Numbered from the stretch's first letter, positions 8,908 to 17,989 are shown. The stretch is DNA of 64,000 bases from an uncultured Lachnospiraceae bacterium (GCA_910579615.1 CAJTUA010000021.1:10335-74334); one strand, 5' to 3'. Made by a program: numbers and translations. Notes: generated by a model not told the origin, from the sequence alone.

Positions 8908-10294
8908 ACGGTACTGGGATGCGGCGCAGTGCCTGGGCGATGTTGTTGAAATCCTGTTGGAAGGATATTTCTTCTACCGTTTTCTGCGTCCATTCCTAAA
9001 AAGAAAATGTGCTGCTGTCGGGGCGGGGCTTGCCTATTTTATGGGGATGCTGTTTTTGTGGTGGATTCCGTTTGAAGTCCGTTGGCCCGATGTTTTAGGG
9101 ACGGCGGCGGCATTTGGTGTGATGTATCTGCTCGACCGCAGGAATGCGGCGCAAAAAATATTTTTGTCGGTTACCATGTGTTTGCTGATATGGCTGGAAT
9201 ATGGCTTTGCGCTTGTACCTTGCAACCTCTTTATCACGTATGTGCTGAATATACCCTATGTACAGGAACGGGAATTGCTGCAGTTTTTTGGTTATCTCTT
9301 TGTGTTGGTGGTTCTGCATTGCATTTTGCAGGGCATCCTCTTGCATTGGATGGTCGGGCTTTTTCACCGCGCCTATCTCCGCAAGTCGGAGAATGTGACA
9401 ATAAAGGAACTCGGGCTGCTTTTTTCCGCACTTCTTACCGTGTTTGCAGGGCGCTTTGTCCTTTCATTTACTTCGAAAGTTTATTTTGAGGATACAGGGA
9501 ATTATGTATGGAATGTCCACGGCGAATTTAACTGGATGAAAACATTGTATCAGATATTCTCATTTTCTGCCGTATTTTTTACCATTGTTGTATACCAGAA
9601 AATCCGGGAGGGGCAGCAGAAAGAGAAGGAAAATGCAGTTTTGGCGGAGCAGGCGGGGAGGCTTTATGCGCATATCCGTGAGGTGGAAGTGCTTTACGCC
9701 GAACTGCGGGGGCTACGGCATGACATGGGAAACCATGTGGCGGTGATGGAAAGTCTTTTTCTGGAAAATGAGCCGGAGGAATTGAAACGGTATTTCAGGA
9801 AATTGAAGGAGGAATTTTTGCGGGCGGATAATATGGCGGGGGGCGGCATCCGGAGTGGAAATCCGGTGACGGATATTATTCTGGCGCAAAAGAAACACCG
9901 TGCACAGGAGCAGGGGATTGTTTTTTCCTGTGATTTCCACTATCCGCAGAATACGAACCTGGATGTTTTTGACATCAGTGTGATTTTAAGCAATCTGCTT
10001 GATAACGCGTTGGAAGCGGCGGTTTGCCCTCCTTGCTCCTACGTGCGGGTGAGGTCATGGCGCAGGAAAAATATTTTTATGATTGAGGTGGAGAACGGAT
10101 TTTGCGGCAGGCTGGTTTTGGATGAGGAGAGCAAACTGCCGCAGAGCACAAAGCAGGATGGGAAAAACCACGGCTTCGGGCTTGTCAATATCCGCAGGGT
10201 AGCACAGAAATATTTCGGGGATGTGGAGATTGTGCAGGAGGGGGAATGTGTGCATGCCGGGGTAATGCTGACACTTGAGTGTGCGCAGGAGTGA
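8894..10294 (+). CDS. GHKL-family sensor histidine kinase (AgrC-like)
   Basis: A 466-residue membrane kinase. About six hydrophobic segments occupy residues 15-240, then a coiled stretch (KIREGQQKEKENAVLAEQAG), the phosphorylated-His motif LRHDMGNHV, the N-box NLLDNALEAA and the G-box GFGLVNI. This is the architecture of peptide-sensing kinases such as AgrC and of other GHKL sensors. No agrB or agrD gene is seen beside it, so the signal is unknown. It starts inside the last codons of the response regulator gene, confirming the pair. Confidence 0.93.
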   Translation: MDGIERYWDAAQCLGDVVEILLEGYFFYRFLRPFLKRKCAAVGAGLAYFMGMLFLWWIPFEVRWPDVLGTAAAFGVMYLLDRRNAAQKIFLSVTMCLLIWLEYGFALVPCNLFITYVLNIPYVQERELLQFFGYLFVLVVLHCILQGILLHWMVGLFHRAYLRKSENVTIKELGLLFSALLTVFAGRFVLSFTSKVYFEDTGNYVWNVHGEFNWMKTLYQIFSFSAVFFTIVVYQKIREGQQKEKENAVLAEQAGRLYAHIREVEVLYAELRGLRHDMGNHVAVMESLFLENEPEELKRYFRKLKEEFLRADNMAGGGIRSGNPVTDIILAQKKHRAQEQGIVFSCDFHYPQNTNLDVFDISVILSNLLDNALEAAVCPPCSYVRVRSWRRKNIFMIEVENGFCGRLVLDEESKLPQSTKQDGKNHGFGLVNIRRVAQKYFGDVEIVQEGECVHAGVMLTLECAQE

Positions 10295-10509
10295 CAGGAA
10301 AATATGGTCAGGCAAGGAATATGGGATTGCTTTACAACATAAAAAAGCAGTTTTGCAACGAAGCGGTTAAGTGTGGGGCGGAAGCGTCCGAAATATGTAG
10401 TGAATGAAAAACAAAACGTTTTTGAAACCATGTTTGCCGGGAAAGAAGCGTTTTGCGGGCAGGGTGAATTACCAGGGCAGAGATGACAAGGAAAGAGGAG
10501 GAAAAGAGT

Positions 10510-11355
10510 ATGAGAGTAGAAGGTTCTGGAAGCATACAGGGCGCAGTTAAGGCTCCGGCTACAGATTCCGTCAGCAAGAATATCCGCGCGCAGATTATGA
10601 ATGCGCAGAAGCAGCTGCAGGAGCTTGCTGCCAATAAGGACATGGAGCCGGAAGAGAAAATGGAGCGGCGCAAGGAAATCCAACAACAGATTGCGGATTT
10701 GAACCAGCAGCTGCGCCAACATGAAATGGAAGTGCGCCAGGAGAAGCAGCAACAGGCAAAGCAGGCGGAGAAAAATACACAGGCGGCGGAGAAAAAAGCC
10801 GAGAAAGCGCAGGAAAATAAGGCGGCGGGGCTTTCGCAGGGCAGCATGGAGGCGATGATTTCTGCGGGGCGCACCGCGCAGCAGAGCAAGGTGCAGGGGC
10901 GTGTGGCATCCGAAATGAAGGCAAGGAAGGGCGTGTTAGAAAGCGAGATTGCACATGCCGGCCGGGGGGCTGCGGCAGGGAGAAAAAAGGAAAGTGTAGC
11001 GGATATTGAAACCAAGCTTGAGGACATTGCAAAATCGCAGGCGGAAAGCTTACATAAAGCGAACGAGGAACTGAAGAATGCGGGGGAGAAAGACCGCGCA
11101 GAGAAGAAACAGGAAGCAAAAGATGAGAATGCGGGTGCGAAGACAGGAGAAACCCAGACAGCAGGGCGCGGGGAAACTTTTGGGGTAAGCTCAGGCAGGA
11201 AGGAAGATGGTGTCGCAAAGGAAAGTAAGGCAGCAGAGGCACAAGACGATAAGGATGCGGCAGAAAAAATGCGGGAAGAAGCAAAAAAAGCTTTGCAGGA
11301 AGCAACCGCAAACGCAGAAATTCCAGTGTTCCGCCGTGTGGATATCCTGTTGTAA
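10510..11355 (+). CDS. FlxA-like coiled-coil protein
   Basis: A 281-residue, Ala/Glu/Lys/Gln-rich protein without signal peptide or membrane segment. The first 80 residues (SKNIRAQIMNAQKQLQEL, KMERRKEIQQQIADLNQQL) match the FlxA-like pattern, predicted to be a helical coiled coil; the remaining 200 are low-complexity helix (QAKQAEKNTQAAEKKAEK and similar) and end in PVFRRVDILL. ATG 10510 was chosen because AGGAGG lies 8 bases upstream. It lies 215 bp downstream of the kinase gene and may be part of its regulon. Its role is unknown; FlxA itself is a flagellar-regulon protein, but no flagellar gene is present here. Confidence 0.75.
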   Translation: MRVEGSGSIQGAVKAPATDSVSKNIRAQIMNAQKQLQELAANKDMEPEEKMERRKEIQQQIADLNQQLRQHEMEVRQEKQQQAKQAEKNTQAAEKKAEKAQENKAAGLSQGSMEAMISAGRTAQQSKVQGRVASEMKARKGVLESEIAHAGRGAAAGRKKESVADIETKLEDIAKSQAESLHKANEELKNAGEKDRAEKKQEAKDENAGAKTGETQTAGRGETFGVSSGRKEDGVAKESKAAEAQDDKDAAEKMREEAKKALQEATANAEIPVFRRVDILL

Positions 11356-11429
11356 GCAGGGATGTCCGCTGGTTTTATGCTAGCTTTATGACGGGCATCT
11401 GTAAAAAAATAGAAAGCAATATTTAAAAG

Positions 11430-11470
11430 ACCGCCGCTGTGGGCTTAAGCCCATATGCGGCGGTTTGTTA
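11430..11470 (+). terminator. Terminator after the FlxA-like gene
   Basis: ACCGCCGC...TGGGCTTAAGCCCA...GCGGCGGT forms a long GC-rich stem followed by TTGTTAT. A second, weaker hairpin (GATGTCCG 11361-11368 with CGGGCATC 11392-11399) lies between it and the stop codon. Confidence 0.8.
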
Positions 11471-11597
11471 TGCATAGGGGCGCGGAACGGTCCAGATACA
11501 ACATTTTTTCTTTACTTTCCCTGATTTTCGCCGATAAAATAGGTAGATGTGGAATAGAAACATTTGATAATAAAAAATTAGCAAGAGGTAAGGTAGG

Positions 11598-11978
11598 TTG
11601 GATACAGCGGTTTGGGATGAAAAAAAGAGTGTGACACCGATGGAAATCCTGGTTCGCAACAGGGGGGTGACAAGGAATGTTCCGGCAGATGATGTTTATT
11701 ATATTGAGAGCAGCAACCGGAAAATCATTGTGTTTACAAAGGATGAAAAAATGGAATGTTACGGAAAGATTGGCGAGTGGGAGAATGTACTCAAAGGCAG
11801 CTTTTTCAGGATACACAAGGGTTATCTTGTAAACATGAAGCATGTGGAGAAGTATAGCCGGGCAGAAGTGCAGATGAAGAACGGCAGCAGCTGTTTGATT
11901 TCAAAATACAAATACCAGGATTTTGTAAAAGCCTATCACGAATATATTTCAAAGGGCGGTGACGGCAAAAGAGTGTAG
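11598..11978 (+). CDS. LytTR DNA-binding protein without receiver domain
   Basis: A 126-residue protein that is essentially one LytTR domain: EILVRNRGVTRNVPADDVYYIESSNRKIIVFT, FFRIHKGYLVNMKHV and SKYKYQDFVKAYHEYI. There is no receiver domain and no membrane segment, so it would bind DNA without phosphorylation control, as do small LytTR regulators. The start is uncertain: TTG 11598 has AGAGGTAAGG just upstream, while ATG 11640 has no clear ribosome site. Its closeness to the LytTR two-component pair and the next gene suggests a dedicated local regulator. Confidence 0.85.
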   Translation: MDTAVWDEKKSVTPMEILVRNRGVTRNVPADDVYYIESSNRKIIVFTKDEKMECYGKIGEWENVLKGSFFRIHKGYLVNMKHVEKYSRAEVQMKNGSSCLISKYKYQDFVKAYHEYISKGGDGKRV

Positions 11979-12026
11979 AAGAAGGCGTAGGGATGGGAAT
12001 TTGGGCAGGCAGGAATAAATAAAGCA

Positions 12027-13601
12027 ATGGATATAAGGCAGGGAGGATATTTTAATTTGGAAATCAATGATGTAAACAGCCAAAACAGCGCATGGGGAGC
12101 CGCTTTCCGGGAAAGACCCCTGTTCCTTATGACGGTGAAGGAAACCGAGGCATTTTTTGAAGGGAAAATACAGAAAAATATGGTACTGCGGGAAGATACT
12201 TGTACGCTTAACAGCAATAATACTTACCGCAGGCAGCATACAACATATGAGGTATATGATAAAGATAAGGGCAGTGCATATTTGGATTTTGGCTTTTTGA
12301 TTAAGGATGAGACGAGCTGCTTAAAAGGAAGCCTGAGCGATAAAAAGGATGTGGATTTTTACAATTTCACCATACCTTACAATCGCACTGTGCAGAATTA
12401 TTTCAGCGTGGAAATCCGTATGGATGTGCCGGAGGGCTGTGATTACAGCCTCACCCTGTATGATGAATACGGCAATCAGGTGGGAAGGGCATACCAGGAT
12501 CAGGAAGGCAGGAAGACCTTAAGCATTCCGAATTGGGATACCGGGACAAGCAAATACTGCATTAAAGTAGAGAATGAAAATGGAAAAGAAGTATCCCCGG
12601 ATGATTATTACAGGATTTCTTTCCATGTTTCCGAGAACAAGGAGCATGAAAAAACGGATGCCATAAGAGAGACCTTCGGGGAGCTGCACAATGCATACAG
12701 CAGAAAGGATGGGAACTGGCGGGAGTACCTTGACCGATACAATCAGGTTCTTAGGGAAACGGAAAAGAATTACATAAGGGAAATGGAAAAGCTTCACCAG
12801 GAGCAATGGGAAAGCCTTCCAAAAGAAAAGCAGTACCGGGGAAGCCAGAGCGTGGATGATCTGTTGTCCGATATGGCAAAAGGGAAGGATTTGACGGATG
12901 CGGAGTTGGAATATGTGAAGATTTTTGCAAATCTTAAGGATATTGAGAAAGCGCAGCAGAAAGCAGAGCTGAAAAACAGTTTTTCCGAGGAGTTCGCAAA
13001 AGAACTGGAAGGCATGGGGATTTCCCGCGATGACATAGAGGGGATGCGCATAAGGATTGATGGCAACGGGGAGGTAGCCGTAGACGGGATTAAGGAGGAA
13101 GCAGTCCGGGAACAGGTACAAACGCTTGTGGAGGAAAAATACAGTGACCGGATGTACCGCTATTATATTGGGATTGCGGACAGTGTGGGAAAACTTTCCT
13201 CTAATATGTACCAGTATGCCATGAATGTGCAGGAAGCAAAACGCTATCTAAAAGGGGTTATGGGGGAGGATGTTCCTCTAACAAAACTTTACTTTACGCC
13301 GGACGGAAAGATTGGCGGGCTGCCGGAGAAAGCGGCGAATCGAATCAACAAGACAAAAAACAACGCGAAGATAGAGCGGGTGAAGGATGCGTTGGTGGAC
13401 ATCATCGGAAAAATCAGAATGAGCAGTGATTTGGGGATCCCTGATTTCACCTCGGAATTCCAGTTTACGGGCGGGGCGTTTTCTGTGGCAGACCATGGGT
13501 TTTCGGTGGATATGGATGCACTGGCAGACCGGTTTCGGTTCTCGTCTTCTGATAATATGTATTCGGATATGTATCAATATCAGTTTCGGAAGGTTTTGTA
13601 A
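12027..13601 (+). CDS. Hypothetical protein, 524 residues, with PPC-like beta domain
   Basis: I do not recognise the whole protein. Residues about 85-200 (GSLSDKKDVDFYNFTIPYN, CDYSLTLYDEYGNQVG, YCIKVENENGK, YYRISFHVSE) resemble the pre-peptidase C-terminal type beta-sandwich that is usually extracellular, yet there is no N-terminal signal peptide. The middle (200-330) is charged and helical (LHQEQWESLPKEKQYRG), and the C-terminus ends FRFSSSDNMYSDMYQYQFRKVL. It follows the LytTR-only gene by 48 bp, so the two may be co-transcribed. Absence of a signal peptide implies either a cytoplasmic role or a non-classical export route. Confidence 0.7.
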   Translation: MDIRQGGYFNLEINDVNSQNSAWGAAFRERPLFLMTVKETEAFFEGKIQKNMVLREDTCTLNSNNTYRRQHTTYEVYDKDKGSAYLDFGFLIKDETSCLKGSLSDKKDVDFYNFTIPYNRTVQNYFSVEIRMDVPEGCDYSLTLYDEYGNQVGRAYQDQEGRKTLSIPNWDTGTSKYCIKVENENGKEVSPDDYYRISFHVSENKEHEKTDAIRETFGELHNAYSRKDGNWREYLDRYNQVLRETEKNYIREMEKLHQEQWESLPKEKQYRGSQSVDDLLSDMAKGKDLTDAELEYVKIFANLKDIEKAQQKAELKNSFSEEFAKELEGMGISRDDIEGMRIRIDGNGEVAVDGIKEEAVREQVQTLVEEKYSDRMYRYYIGIADSVGKLSSNMYQYAMNVQEAKRYLKGVMGEDVPLTKLYFTPDGKIGGLPEKAANRINKTKNNAKIERVKDALVDIIGKIRMSSDLGIPDFTSEFQFTGGAFSVADHGFSVDMDALADRFRFSSSDNMYSDMYQYQFRKVL

Positions 13602-13616
13602 AGAAGGATGTGGGAA

Positions 13617-13644
13617 TTAATCAACATTGGTGGGTGTTGATTAA
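13617..13644 (+). repeat. Perfect 10-bp inverted repeat downstream of the 524-residue gene
   Basis: TTAATCAACA (13617-13626) and TGTTGATTAA (13635-13644) are exact complements around the 8-base loop TTGGTGGG. No T run follows, so it is not a standard terminator; an operator or RNA hairpin is possible. Confidence 0.6.
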
Positions 13645-13667
13645 GTGTTGGCAACAGATATCACACA

Positions 13668-13698
13668 GGGGCTGTTGTGGAAAATTTTCCATGCCCCT
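13668..13698 (+). terminator. Probable terminator before the APC permease gene
   Basis: GGGGC plus TGGAAAA pairs with TTTTCCA plus GCCCC, with a small asymmetric bulge; only a weak T-rich tail follows. Confidence 0.5.
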
Positions 13699-13831
13699 AT
13701 TGATTTCTTCCCTCAGACGGTTTAAAATTAGGTAATACAAGAAAAGAAGCGGGAAAGCGGGAATGCCCATATGGGAAGCAATAAGGCAGGCAGACCGCAG
13801 CGAACCCGCTTCGCAGAAATGAGGGAATCAT

Positions 13832-16042
13832 ATGAAACAAAAACTAGACCGGACTCTTGGCATGTATTCCGCGCTGATGATTAGCATCGGCACGATGATT
13901 GGCTCCGCCATCTTTGTCCTTGCGGGAACAAGCTACCAGGCGGCGGGACCGGGCGCGTCGCTTGCCATTTTTCTGGCTGGAATTGCCGCCGTCTTTACAG
14001 GGCTTTCCTTTGCCGAACTGGTGACCGTAGTGCCAAAGGCAGGCGGGGGCTATGTCTATGTGAAGGAGGCAACGGGGAACAATATCATCGGCTTTATCTG
14101 CGGCTGGGGCTTCTGGCTCGGCTACGCGATGTCCTGCGGTCTGTTTGCGCTCGGCTTCGGCAATTTTGTCCATTACATTTTTTCGTTCATCCCACAGATG
14201 GTGACGGCTTACGTGTTGGTGGTTTATGTCGCCTTCACAAATATCCGTGGGACAAAAAGCTCCGGAAATTTACAAAATATTATTACGACGGTGCTGATTG
14301 CACTGCTGTTACTTTATGTGGTCGTCGGCATTTTCCATATTGACATGGGAAACCAGAAGCCGTTCACGCCGTTTGGGATGTCCGGCGTGTTCAATGCGAT
14401 GGGTTTTCTGTACATGACCTATATTGGCTATGGACTGATTACAACGGCGAGCGAGGAGGTCATCGAGCCGGAAAAGACGATTCCGAAGGCCATCCTGATT
14501 TCCATCGCCGCCGTGATTTTTATCAAAACCGCCGTGTTTTTTATCGGCAGCGGCATCCTGCCATGGCAGGAGCTTGTGCCGGCGGTTACGGATACGCCGA
14601 TGATTGACACGGCAATGAAAATCGGCGGGAAATTTGGCGGCTATCTGTTTGCCTTTGCGGGGATTTTAGCGACGCTTTCCTCTATCAATACAGCGGTTAT
14701 GGCATCCTCGCGCACTTCGTTTGCGATGGCGCGCGATGAACGTCTCCCAAGTATTTTCAAGGCGGTGAACAAGAGGACGAAAACCCCGGTTTTTTCGATT
14801 GTGGTGACATCGGTGGTGGTTTTGGTTGCGGTTTCCATCCGGGATTTGGAACATATTTCCACCGTGACCAGTATTTTTTCGCTGACCGGGTACAGCCTTG
14901 TCAACGTGGCGCTGATTATTTTCCGCAAGAAAAAGCTGGAACCCACGCGCAAGTTCCGGGTGCCGCTTTTTCCGCTGACGCCGCTGCTTGGCATCGGGGT
15001 GAACCTGTTTTTGATTGTCCAGCTTGCCATCTCGGATTTTATTGCGCTTGTCATTGCGCTCGGTGTGATTGCGGCCGGGGTGCTGTATTATTATCTGGTT
15101 ATGCCGAAGTTAAAGTATGCGACTAAGGGGATTTCGACGGTGGATATCCCGGAAATCAGGGAAGACAAGGGCGCAGACCGGAAAAATGAGATTATTATCC
15201 CGGTGTCTAATCCGGATACGGCGCAGGGGCTGCTTGATTTCGGGCGGGCGATTGCCGCGGCAGAGAGCAGTACAACAGTGGTGCCGGTTAAGGTAAATAT
15301 GATACCGGACAATTTGCTGACCATCTCGGATTATGAGGCGGTACAGCGGATGATGAGCGGGGATGAAGCGGTAATCTCCCTTCTGAAAAAATATGAGGGG
15401 GAACCGGGCATGAAGCCGGTGCTGATTCATTCGAGGGATGTGTTCCACGCGATTATGAGCGTGGTACATAAGGATAAAAACCCGTTGGTGCTGATGGGCT
15501 GGCACGGCGCGGGCCTGGTAAAATATATGCATGGCAATATCACATACCGGATGTTGCTGGAGGCTCCGGCGGATGTTGGGTTGTTTCGTATGCATGGCGG
15601 GAAAACAGAATTCAAAAAGATTCTGTTCCCTTACGGCGGCGGGAAGTATTCCCAGATGACCGCTAAGGTGGTCAACCGTATCGCAAAAGCTTACGGTGCG
15701 AAAATTACGCTTTTGCATGTGGTTGACCACGATGAGGATAAGGCGGAGGTGGAAAGATATCTGGAGAGCTCCGCGCAGCGCTTTGACCAGCCGATTGAAA
15801 TCATGGTCTGTGAGGGCGCACTCGTTGAGAAGGTATTGGAGTTTTCAAAGGAGTACGACCTTGTGGTGATGGGCGCGTCGCTTGATTGGGGCATCCAGGA
15901 AATGGTGACGGGGCTGCGCACGGACCGCGTGATGGATACGGCGGAATGTTCCGTGCTGATTGTCAAGAGTTACGATTCGTTCCTGCAAAGAAAGCGGGTG
16001 CGCGGTCTGCTGCACAGAACAAGGAGAGCAATTCACCAGTAA
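13832..16042 (+). CDS. APC-family amino acid permease fused to C-terminal universal stress domains
   Basis: A 736-residue membrane protein. Residues 1-430 are an amino acid/polyamine/organocation transporter with about 12 hydrophobic segments; the first helix carries the family signature SIGTMIGSAIFVLAG. From about residue 440 the protein becomes soluble: one Usp-like segment (NEIIIPVSNPDTAQGLLDF...) and a second, clearer one (FKKILFPYGGGKYSQMTAKVVNRI, TLLHVVDHDEDK, YDLVVMGASLDWG, CSVLIVKS). Such permease-Usp fusions occur in Firmicutes and Archaea, where the soluble part probably binds nucleotide and gates transport. The substrate cannot be read from the sequence. The gene converges with the next one, with 10 bp between stops. 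Confidence 0.92.
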   Translation: MKQKLDRTLGMYSALMISIGTMIGSAIFVLAGTSYQAAGPGASLAIFLAGIAAVFTGLSFAELVTVVPKAGGGYVYVKEATGNNIIGFICGWGFWLGYAMSCGLFALGFGNFVHYIFSFIPQMVTAYVLVVYVAFTNIRGTKSSGNLQNIITTVLIALLLLYVVVGIFHIDMGNQKPFTPFGMSGVFNAMGFLYMTYIGYGLITTASEEVIEPEKTIPKAILISIAAVIFIKTAVFFIGSGILPWQELVPAVTDTPMIDTAMKIGGKFGGYLFAFAGILATLSSINTAVMASSRTSFAMARDERLPSIFKAVNKRTKTPVFSIVVTSVVVLVAVSIRDLEHISTVTSIFSLTGYSLVNVALIIFRKKKLEPTRKFRVPLFPLTPLLGIGVNLFLIVQLAISDFIALVIALGVIAAGVLYYYLVMPKLKYATKGISTVDIPEIREDKGADRKNEIIIPVSNPDTAQGLLDFGRAIAAAESSTTVVPVKVNMIPDNLLTISDYEAVQRMMSGDEAVISLLKKYEGEPGMKPVLIHSRDVFHAIMSVVHKDKNPLVLMGWHGAGLVKYMHGNITYRMLLEAPADVGLFRMHGGKTEFKKILFPYGGGKYSQMTAKVVNRIAKAYGAKITLLHVVDHDEDKAEVERYLESSAQRFDQPIEIMVCEGALVEKVLEFSKEYDLVVMGASLDWGIQEMVTGLRTDRVMDTAECSVLIVKSYDSFLQRKRVRGLLHRTRRAIHQ

Positions 16043-16052
16043 GGTGAAAAAC

Positions 16053-17558
16053 TTATTCCGGCTTTTTTGCGCCCGGGCTTAACGGATATCCATTTTCGTG
16101 TGCGCCCGGACAGGAAAGCAAGATAAGGTCGTCTGTTTCATAGTGTACGGCTCCGGGTGTTCTGGCTCGTTTGCGTTTCCAACAAAGCTCTGCCTGCCGG
16201 AATTTTTTCTTCGGGTTGTCGGCGAGGAAATCTCGGATATAAGCTTTGTAGTCATGCTCCAGTTCTGCCTGCAGATTTTTGTCCGGTTCAAGGCGCTTGA
16301 AAATTGCCTCGAAGGAAAGTGCGAAATCCACCGCATCCGGCAGTTCCATATGGGTCAGCTCCCCCAACAGCAGGCGCGCCTGTTCTATGGCACCCATGCG
16401 CTCATGGCAGTAAGCTTTCGCGAGCATGTAGGTTGGGGTATATTCGGGGTCAAGGCAAAGCAGGCGGTCGAGGAAGGCAAGCTGTTTTTGGTTCGGGATT
16501 TCTGGTTCAAGACTCCAGTGCCGCAGCCGGTCTGCCGGTTTGCAGTGCATGCGCAGCAGACGGATATTGTCGGGTGCATACAAAAACGCGCGGTCAAGGT
16601 CAAGCCGAATCTGCTCCTTACGCGCAAGGCGTTCCTCTAATGTCTCCACCCGCGGCGGATTTGGGTGCGAAATGCAGCAGAAGGCGCGCAGAATGCAGAG
16701 TTCGGCATTTTCAGGCTGTGACATCAGCAGCCCAGTCAGTGTTTTTGCTGCCTCATCATAGCGTTCGTAGTCAAATTGCAGGAAAAGTTCTTCCGGATAT
16801 TTTTTCAGGATATCCCAGATATAGGAAATTTCAAAAACATCAGGGAGATTTTCGAGCGTTTTGTGGGAGAGGAAAAATGTGGTGGCAGGGGAGGCAGGGC
16901 GCATACTTACGCGGACGAAGGGGCGCGGCTGCGGTGCGGGTTGTGGGGGCTGTTCTGCAAACATCAAATCCGCGGCGCCCTCCGCATCAAAGGCTTCCCA
17001 CGGGCAGCCCAATTTTTCCATGAAATCTGCTATCTGCCAACAATCGCCGTAACAGCATTCATCCTGCGGGTATGCTGTTTGGTCGGAATCTGCCATGGCT
17101 GTATGCCCCTCTGTTTTTTCTTCCTCTGTCAGCCGCCAGGGGATAAAATAATTTTTTATCTCCTCTTCCGAAACGCCGAAATATTCTGCAATCAGCGCGG
17201 GATTCCCGGCATATCTTGCCGGTGTCTTAACCTGCTCGTCAAAATAGTCCGGCACGGGGGAAAATTGGTCAAGTTCCCTTCCGTTTTCATAGAAAAAATA
17301 TCCCCAGAAATCATCGTCGTAAATGTAGAGCAGCAAAACGGCACCGTCCGCTTTGCGCGAGAGGGCATCCGCCAGGGAATCATAGCCTATGGTATCGTCG
17401 TTAAAGAGTACGCCGGTGCCGCCCTCATATGCGTGGAAAAAGCATAAGTCGGGTTCCAATCTCATTTCCGGGTATGCGGCGGCAATCTCGGTTACACAAT
17501 CTTTTATTTTGTCCGGTGTCTGTCCCGGAAGGAGTGCTGTCTGCCAAAAAGCGCCCAT
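16053..17558 (-). CDS. Hypothetical protein with TPR-like C-terminal half
   Basis: A 501-residue soluble protein that I cannot name. ATG 17558 (MGAFWQTALLPGQTPD) is the likely start because AGGAGG lies about 10 bases upstream; the frame runs open further upstream only through a repeated hairpin. The first 140 residues contain acidic and aromatic stretches (LLYIYDDDFWGYFFYENGREL). The second half looks like helical TPR-type repeats (LTGLLMSQPENAELCILRAF, LDRLLCLDPEYTPTYMLAKA). It could be an adaptor or immunity-type protein, but no motif decides this. Confidence 0.7.
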   Translation of the reverse strand: MGAFWQTALLPGQTPDKIKDCVTEIAAAYPEMRLEPDLCFFHAYEGGTGVLFNDDTIGYDSLADALSRKADGAVLLLYIYDDDFWGYFFYENGRELDQFSPVPDYFDEQVKTPARYAGNPALIAEYFGVSEEEIKNYFIPWRLTEEEKTEGHTAMADSDQTAYPQDECCYGDCWQIADFMEKLGCPWEAFDAEGAADLMFAEQPPQPAPQPRPFVRVSMRPASPATTFFLSHKTLENLPDVFEISYIWDILKKYPEELFLQFDYERYDEAAKTLTGLLMSQPENAELCILRAFCCISHPNPPRVETLEERLARKEQIRLDLDRAFLYAPDNIRLLRMHCKPADRLRHWSLEPEIPNQKQLAFLDRLLCLDPEYTPTYMLAKAYCHERMGAIEQARLLLGELTHMELPDAVDFALSFEAIFKRLEPDKNLQAELEHDYKAYIRDFLADNPKKKFRQAELCWKRKRARTPGAVHYETDDLILLSCPGAHENGYPLSPGAKKPE

Positions 17559-17576
17559 GAATTTTGTTCCTCCTAT

Positions 17577-17680
17577 TTGAAGTTCCGCCTCCGCCCTCCC
17601 AGACCCATGTATGGCAGTGGGATTTTTTTCCGTTTCACTGCAAAAAAATCCCACTGGGGTCTGTCCGGGCGGAGGCTGTT
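17577..17680. repeat. 104-bp hairpin repeat, unit 1
   Basis: First of two essentially identical 104-bp units in direct tandem (next at 17681-17784). Each unit is one long imperfect inverted repeat: GCCTCCGCCC, CAGACCC and CAGTGGGATTTTTTT on the left pair with AAAAAAATCCCACTG, GGGGTCTG and GGGCGGAGGC on the right. It begins about 12 bases upstream of the ribosome site of the minus-strand gene that starts at 17558. Confidence 0.9.
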
Positions 17681-17784
17681 TTGAAGTTCCGCCTCCGCCC
17701 TCCCAGACCCATGTATGGCAGTGGGATTTTTTTCCGTTTCACTGCAAAAAAATCCCACTGGGGTCTGTCCGGGCGGAGGCTGTT
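17681..17784. repeat. 104-bp hairpin repeat, unit 2
   Basis: Second unit of the tandem pair, identical in all stretches I compared with unit 1. A third start (TTGAAGTT at 17785) begins but then diverges, marking the end of the duplication. Because each unit is self-complementary, it can terminate transcription on either strand. Confidence 0.9.
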
Positions 17785-17989
17785 TTGAAGTTTTGCATCT
17801 GCCCTGCTATGGTTGTATTTTATTATGGGGCGGGTGAAAATGCAAGCTGTGATTCCTTGTAATTTTTTTGCTGTGGTTTGTTTTTGTGCACAATCTTTGC
17901 AGATTTCGCGTAAAACTGCTTGAAGCGGAAAGGAAGATGTGGTAAAGTATGAAAACAGAGTGCACCGGGAATGTTTTAAAATGGCATAT

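Noticed and set aside
10410..10460. LytTR direct repeats before the FlxA-like gene (AACGTTTTTG and AGCGTTTTGC)
   Set aside because: Spacing does not match the usual 21-22 bp between LytTR half-sites, so I cannot support a binding site.
10039..10752. 237-codon open frame on the minus strand
   Set aside because: It is antisense to the kinase and FlxA-like genes, whose frames carry clear domains. Composition is that of a shadow frame, as for many other long antisense frames in the GC-rich parts.
13740..13831. c-di-AMP riboswitch before the APC permease
   Set aside because: A long-range AAGCGGG/CCCGCTT pairing with an inner CCCATATGGG exists, but conserved ydaO-type bases are missing.
17577..17784. 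Coding extension of the minus-strand TPR-like gene through the hairpin repeat
   Set aside because: The open frame there is a by-product of the repeat (the same peptide occurs twice), and a good ribosome site selects ATG 17558.
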